A stretch of 14,117 bases of DNA. Origin: RUG11237 sp045126515. GTDB lineage: Bacteria; Bacillota; Clostridia; Lachnospirales; Lachnospiraceae. Below are positions 11,644 through 14,117 of the stretch, one piece after another. The notes under the pieces were generated by a model, which saw only the letters and a program-made list of their open reading frames with translations, was not told where the DNA came from and ran no database searches. The DNA is taken from the NCBI GenBank assembly GCA_045126515.1, contig JBGVOM010000169.1, forward strand, positions 1 through 14,117. Direction: 5' to 3'. The translations under genes and the position numbers were made by a program. Every line of letters starts with the position of its first letter. The stretch's first letter is position 1.

Positions 11644-13893
11644 ATGATTTCTAAAGAACATATTATCATCCGCGGTCTTCGTCAGAATAATCTGAAAAAT
11701 GTATCGCTGGATATCCCAAAAGGAAAAATTGTGGTTTTCACCGGAGTATCAGGTTCCGGGAAATCAAGTATTGTATTTGATACAATCGCTGCCGAGAGCC
11801 AGCGGCAGATGAACGAAACTTATACTGCCTTTATGCGTGGAAGACTGCCAAAATATGAAAAGCCAAAGGTGGAGAGAATCGACAATCTTTCCGCTTCGGT
11901 CATTGTGGATCAGTCTCGTCTGGGAGGAAATGCCCGTTCTACTGTGGGTACCATCAGTGATATGTATGCTGCATTGAGGCTTCTATATTCCCGTATCGGT
12001 CAGCCTTATGCAGGAACTGCGTCATATTTTTCATTTAACGATCCGAATGGCATGTGTCCCGAATGCTCCGGCATTGGTAAGGTAATGACCGTGGATATTG
12101 AAAGCCGTATAGACCCGGAAAAGACCTGGAACGAGGGTATGGCAGACCTTCCGGCATTCCATGTGGGTAACTGGTATTGGAAGCAGTACGCCGAGTCCGG
12201 TTTGTTTCCACTGGACAAAAAGTGGAAGGATTTTACGGAACAGGAGAGAAACCATCTGCTCTACGGCGCGGATACCCCAGATGGTAAGCGACTGAGCAAA
12301 AAGGTGGATGGCGTGTCCCACTATCTTCACAAAATGCTGATCCATCGGGATACATCCACTCTGAAAGAGGCTTCAGTGAAACGGCTGATGTATCTGGTGG
12401 AGGAGAAACCTTGTCCACTGTGCCACGGACGGCGTCTGAATGCTAAATCTCTTGCCTGTAAGGTGGAAGGATACAGCATTGATGAAATGTGTGCTATGGA
12501 ATTTACCGAGCTGGTCAAGGTACTGCGAACAATCACCGATCCCAGAGTTCAAACCATTGTGGATGCTCTGACTGCATCCCTTGAGCGTATGATCGATATT
12601 GGTCTGCCTTATCTTTCGATGGATCGGGAATCTTCCACTTTGTCCGGCGGAGAAGCACAGCGGTTAAAGCTGGTACGTTATATGGGCAGTGCCCTTACCG
12701 GTATGACTTATATTTTTGATGAACCCAGCACTGGAATGCATCCTAGGGATGTGTATCGTATGACAAGACTATTGCAGAGTCTGCGTGACAGAGGGAATAC
12801 AGTGTTAGTTGTTGAGCATGACAAGGATGTGATTTCTATTGCTGACGAAATAATTGATGTTGGACCTTTAGCGGGAAAAAATGGTGGTCAGATTTTGTTT
12901 CAGGGAAGCTATGAAGCTTTGCTTCTGTCTGGAACCAGAACTGGAAATGCTATGAAGCATATCGAACCATTGAAGGAAATGCCCCGAGTTCCAAAAGAAT
13001 TTCTTCCAGTACAAAATGCCAGTGTCCATAATCTAAAAAATGTATCAGTAGATATCCCGCTGAATGTACTGACTGTGGTTACCGGAGTAGCTGGTTCCGG
13101 AAAAAGTTCTCTCATCCGGGATGTATTTGCAAAACAGTATGCTGATCAGGTGGTTTTGGTGGATCAGTCACCAGTGACTGCCACAGGACGTTCTACTCCA
13201 GCTACATTTTTGGGTTTCTTTGATGAGATACGAAAAGTGATAGCGAAAGAAAATGGGGTGGATGCCGGACTGTTTTCTTTTAACAGCAAGGGCGCATGTC
13301 CTGCCTGCAGTGGACGGGGACAGATTGTCACAGAGCTGGTTTTTATGGATCCGGTTACTACGGTCTGTGAAGCCTGCGAAGGAAAAAGGTATAGTCAGGA
13401 AGCTATGTCTTATCGATATAAGGACAAAAATATTGTGGAGATTCTTGATATGTCTGCCGGGGAGGCCTACGAGTTTTTCAAGGAAAACAGGAAGCTTAAA
13501 AAGGCTTTGGGAGCCATGGTGGAGGTGGGACTGCCATATCTGTCCCTGGGGCAGCCACTTAGTACCCTGTCCGGAGGCGAGCGCCAGCGTGTGAAGCTGG
13601 CAAAAGATTTGTACAAGAAGGGAAATATCTATGTGTTAGATGAGCCTACCACCGGACTTCATGCCTCGGATGTAAAGACGGTAATGGAACTGTTGGATAG
13701 TTTGGTAGACCGGGGAAATACCGTAATTGTAATTGAACATAATCTGGATGTGATGAAGCGTGCTGACTGGCTGATTGATGTCGGACCGGATGGAGGTACT
13801 GCCGGCGGTGAGATTGTCTTTACCGGGACACCAGGGGAAATGGTTGAACAGGCACACACCATCACTGCAGAATATCTGAGAAAATCGTTATAA
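11644..13893 (+). CDS. UvrA-like ABC ATPase (UvrA2/DrrC type)
   Basis: This 749-aa protein has two ABC ATPase halves. Half one: Walker A GVSGSGKSS (34-42), CPEC (138-141), CPLCHGRR (257-264), signature STLSGGEAQR (331-340), Walker B YIFDEPSTGMH (356-366). Half two: Walker A GVAGSGKSS (481-489), CPAC (552-555) and CEAC (575-578), signature STLSGGERQR (640-649), VLDEPTTGLH (664-673). Cysteine pairs indicate zinc modules. At 749 residues it is much shorter than the ~940 of housekeeping UvrA, consistent with loss of UvrB-binding and insertion segments, as in UvrA2 or the daunorubicin-resistance protein DrrC. It has no membrane segments, so it is not a pump; it likely binds damaged or drug-intercalated DNA. 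It has its own promoter and visibly higher GC than the preceding genes, hinting at a different origin. Confidence 0.9.
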   Translation: MISKEHIIIRGLRQNNLKNVSLDIPKGKIVVFTGVSGSGKSSIVFDTIAAESQRQMNETYTAFMRGRLPKYEKPKVERIDNLSASVIVDQSRLGGNARSTVGTISDMYAALRLLYSRIGQPYAGTASYFSFNDPNGMCPECSGIGKVMTVDIESRIDPEKTWNEGMADLPAFHVGNWYWKQYAESGLFPLDKKWKDFTEQERNHLLYGADTPDGKRLSKKVDGVSHYLHKMLIHRDTSTLKEASVKRLMYLVEEKPCPLCHGRRLNAKSLACKVEGYSIDEMCAMEFTELVKVLRTITDPRVQTIVDALTASLERMIDIGLPYLSMDRESSTLSGGEAQRLKLVRYMGSALTGMTYIFDEPSTGMHPRDVYRMTRLLQSLRDRGNTVLVVEHDKDVISIADEIIDVGPLAGKNGGQILFQGSYEALLLSGTRTGNAMKHIEPLKEMPRVPKEFLPVQNASVHNLKNVSVDIPLNVLTVVTGVAGSGKSSLIRDVFAKQYADQVVLVDQSPVTATGRSTPATFLGFFDEIRKVIAKENGVDAGLFSFNSKGACPACSGRGQIVTELVFMDPVTTVCEACEGKRYSQEAMSYRYKDKNIVEILDMSAGEAYEFFKENRKLKKALGAMVEVGLPYLSLGQPLSTLSGGERQRVKLAKDLYKKGNIYVLDEPTTGLHASDVKTVMELLDSLVDRGNTVIVIEHNLDVMKRADWLIDVGPDGGTAGGEIVFTGTPGEMVEQAHTITAEYLRKSL

Positions 13894-13981
13894 TCCCGCC
13901 ACAAAATTTTGCAAGGTTATCTGGAAGAGAAAAAGAAAAAATTTAGATATATTGTGAGAATAAATAAAAGATGCAGATGGG

Positions 13982-14020
13982 GCTGTCGCACTAAGTGATT
14001 AGTGCGCAGCTTCTTTTTTT
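13982..14020 (+). terminator. Strong intrinsic terminator after uvrA-like gene
   Basis: GCTG/CAGC (13982-13985 with 14007-14010) and CGCACTAA/TTAGTGCG (13987-13994 with 13999-14006) form a 12-bp stem with one bulged T and a GTGA loop. A TTCTTTTTTT tail follows. It closes the UvrA-like transcript; 13894-13981 holds nothing else recognisable. Confidence 0.88.
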
Positions 14021-14024
14021 GTAC

Positions 14025-14062
14025 AAAAAATAACTGCCAGACCTCGAAAGTATCTGGCAGTT
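14025..14062 (-). terminator. Minus-strand terminator of a convergent gene beyond the window
   Basis: AACTGCCAGA at 14032-14041 pairs with TCTGGCAGTT at 14053-14062 (10 bp, 11-base loop). Read on the minus strand the stem is followed by A and then six T residues (14030-14025). It therefore fits a gene transcribed leftward from beyond 14117. The + strand after 14062 shows no T run. Confidence 0.75.
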
Positions 14063-14117
14063 GGTGTAAAATATTAGTATGCAACTACTTAATATATTAC
14101 AAAAAGATTATACCCAA

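Noticed and set aside
11644..13893. Housekeeping nucleotide-excision-repair uvrA
   Set aside because: The protein is about 190 residues too short, no uvrB or uvrC is nearby, and the layout fits UvrA2/DrrC-type paralogues.

Overview
The window looks like an accessory region of a low-GC Firmicute, most likely a gut-type Clostridia/Lachnospiraceae genome. This is inferred from the AT-rich genes, strong AGGAGG-type ribosome binding sites, near-consensus sigma-A promoters, tandem large serine recombinases and the families present. All confidently called genes are on the + strand.

Left part (1-2716): debris and a recombination module. A 5'-truncated-looking HEPN-type protein (161-706) is followed by a C-terminal scrap of a GNAT acetyltransferase. 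That scrap is joined directly to the C-terminal half of a large serine recombinase (820-1386). This fragment overlaps, out of frame, a complete large serine recombinase (1250-2656), which ends at an intrinsic terminator.

Centre (2779-7052): one transcription unit. A consensus promoter (TTGACA, 17 bp, TATAAT) leads into a leader that I read as a cyclic-di-GMP-I (GEMM) riboswitch. An intrinsic terminator follows the aptamer. Five tightly packed genes come next: a small helix-turn-helix/excisionase-like protein, a YkgJ-like cysteine-cluster protein, a TerB-like protein, an HNH-nuclease/glycine-zipper fusion, and a glycine-zipper multi-pass membrane protein. The unit ends at a hairpin at 7025-7052. 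This second-messenger-controlled nuclease/TerB/membrane operon beside a serine recombinase is the best candidate for an undescribed system. A defence, stress or competition role is an inference.

Right part (7187-14020): a regulator and resistance-like cluster. A scrap of a TetR-family C-terminus lies just before a MerR-type regulator with two DNA-binding domains. Then come a HelD-like RNA-polymerase-associated helicase, a TetR regulator with its own promoter and two facing operator copies, a GNAT acetyltransferase, and a short UvrA-like ABC ATPase of the UvrA2/DrrC type. HelD and DrrC relatives are known to protect RNA polymerase or DNA from drugs in other bacteria. Together with MerR and TetR sensors, they suggest an inducible response to a nucleic-acid- or RNAP-targeting compound. 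The cluster ends at a strong terminator facing a minus-strand terminator, so a convergent gene probably lies just beyond the window.
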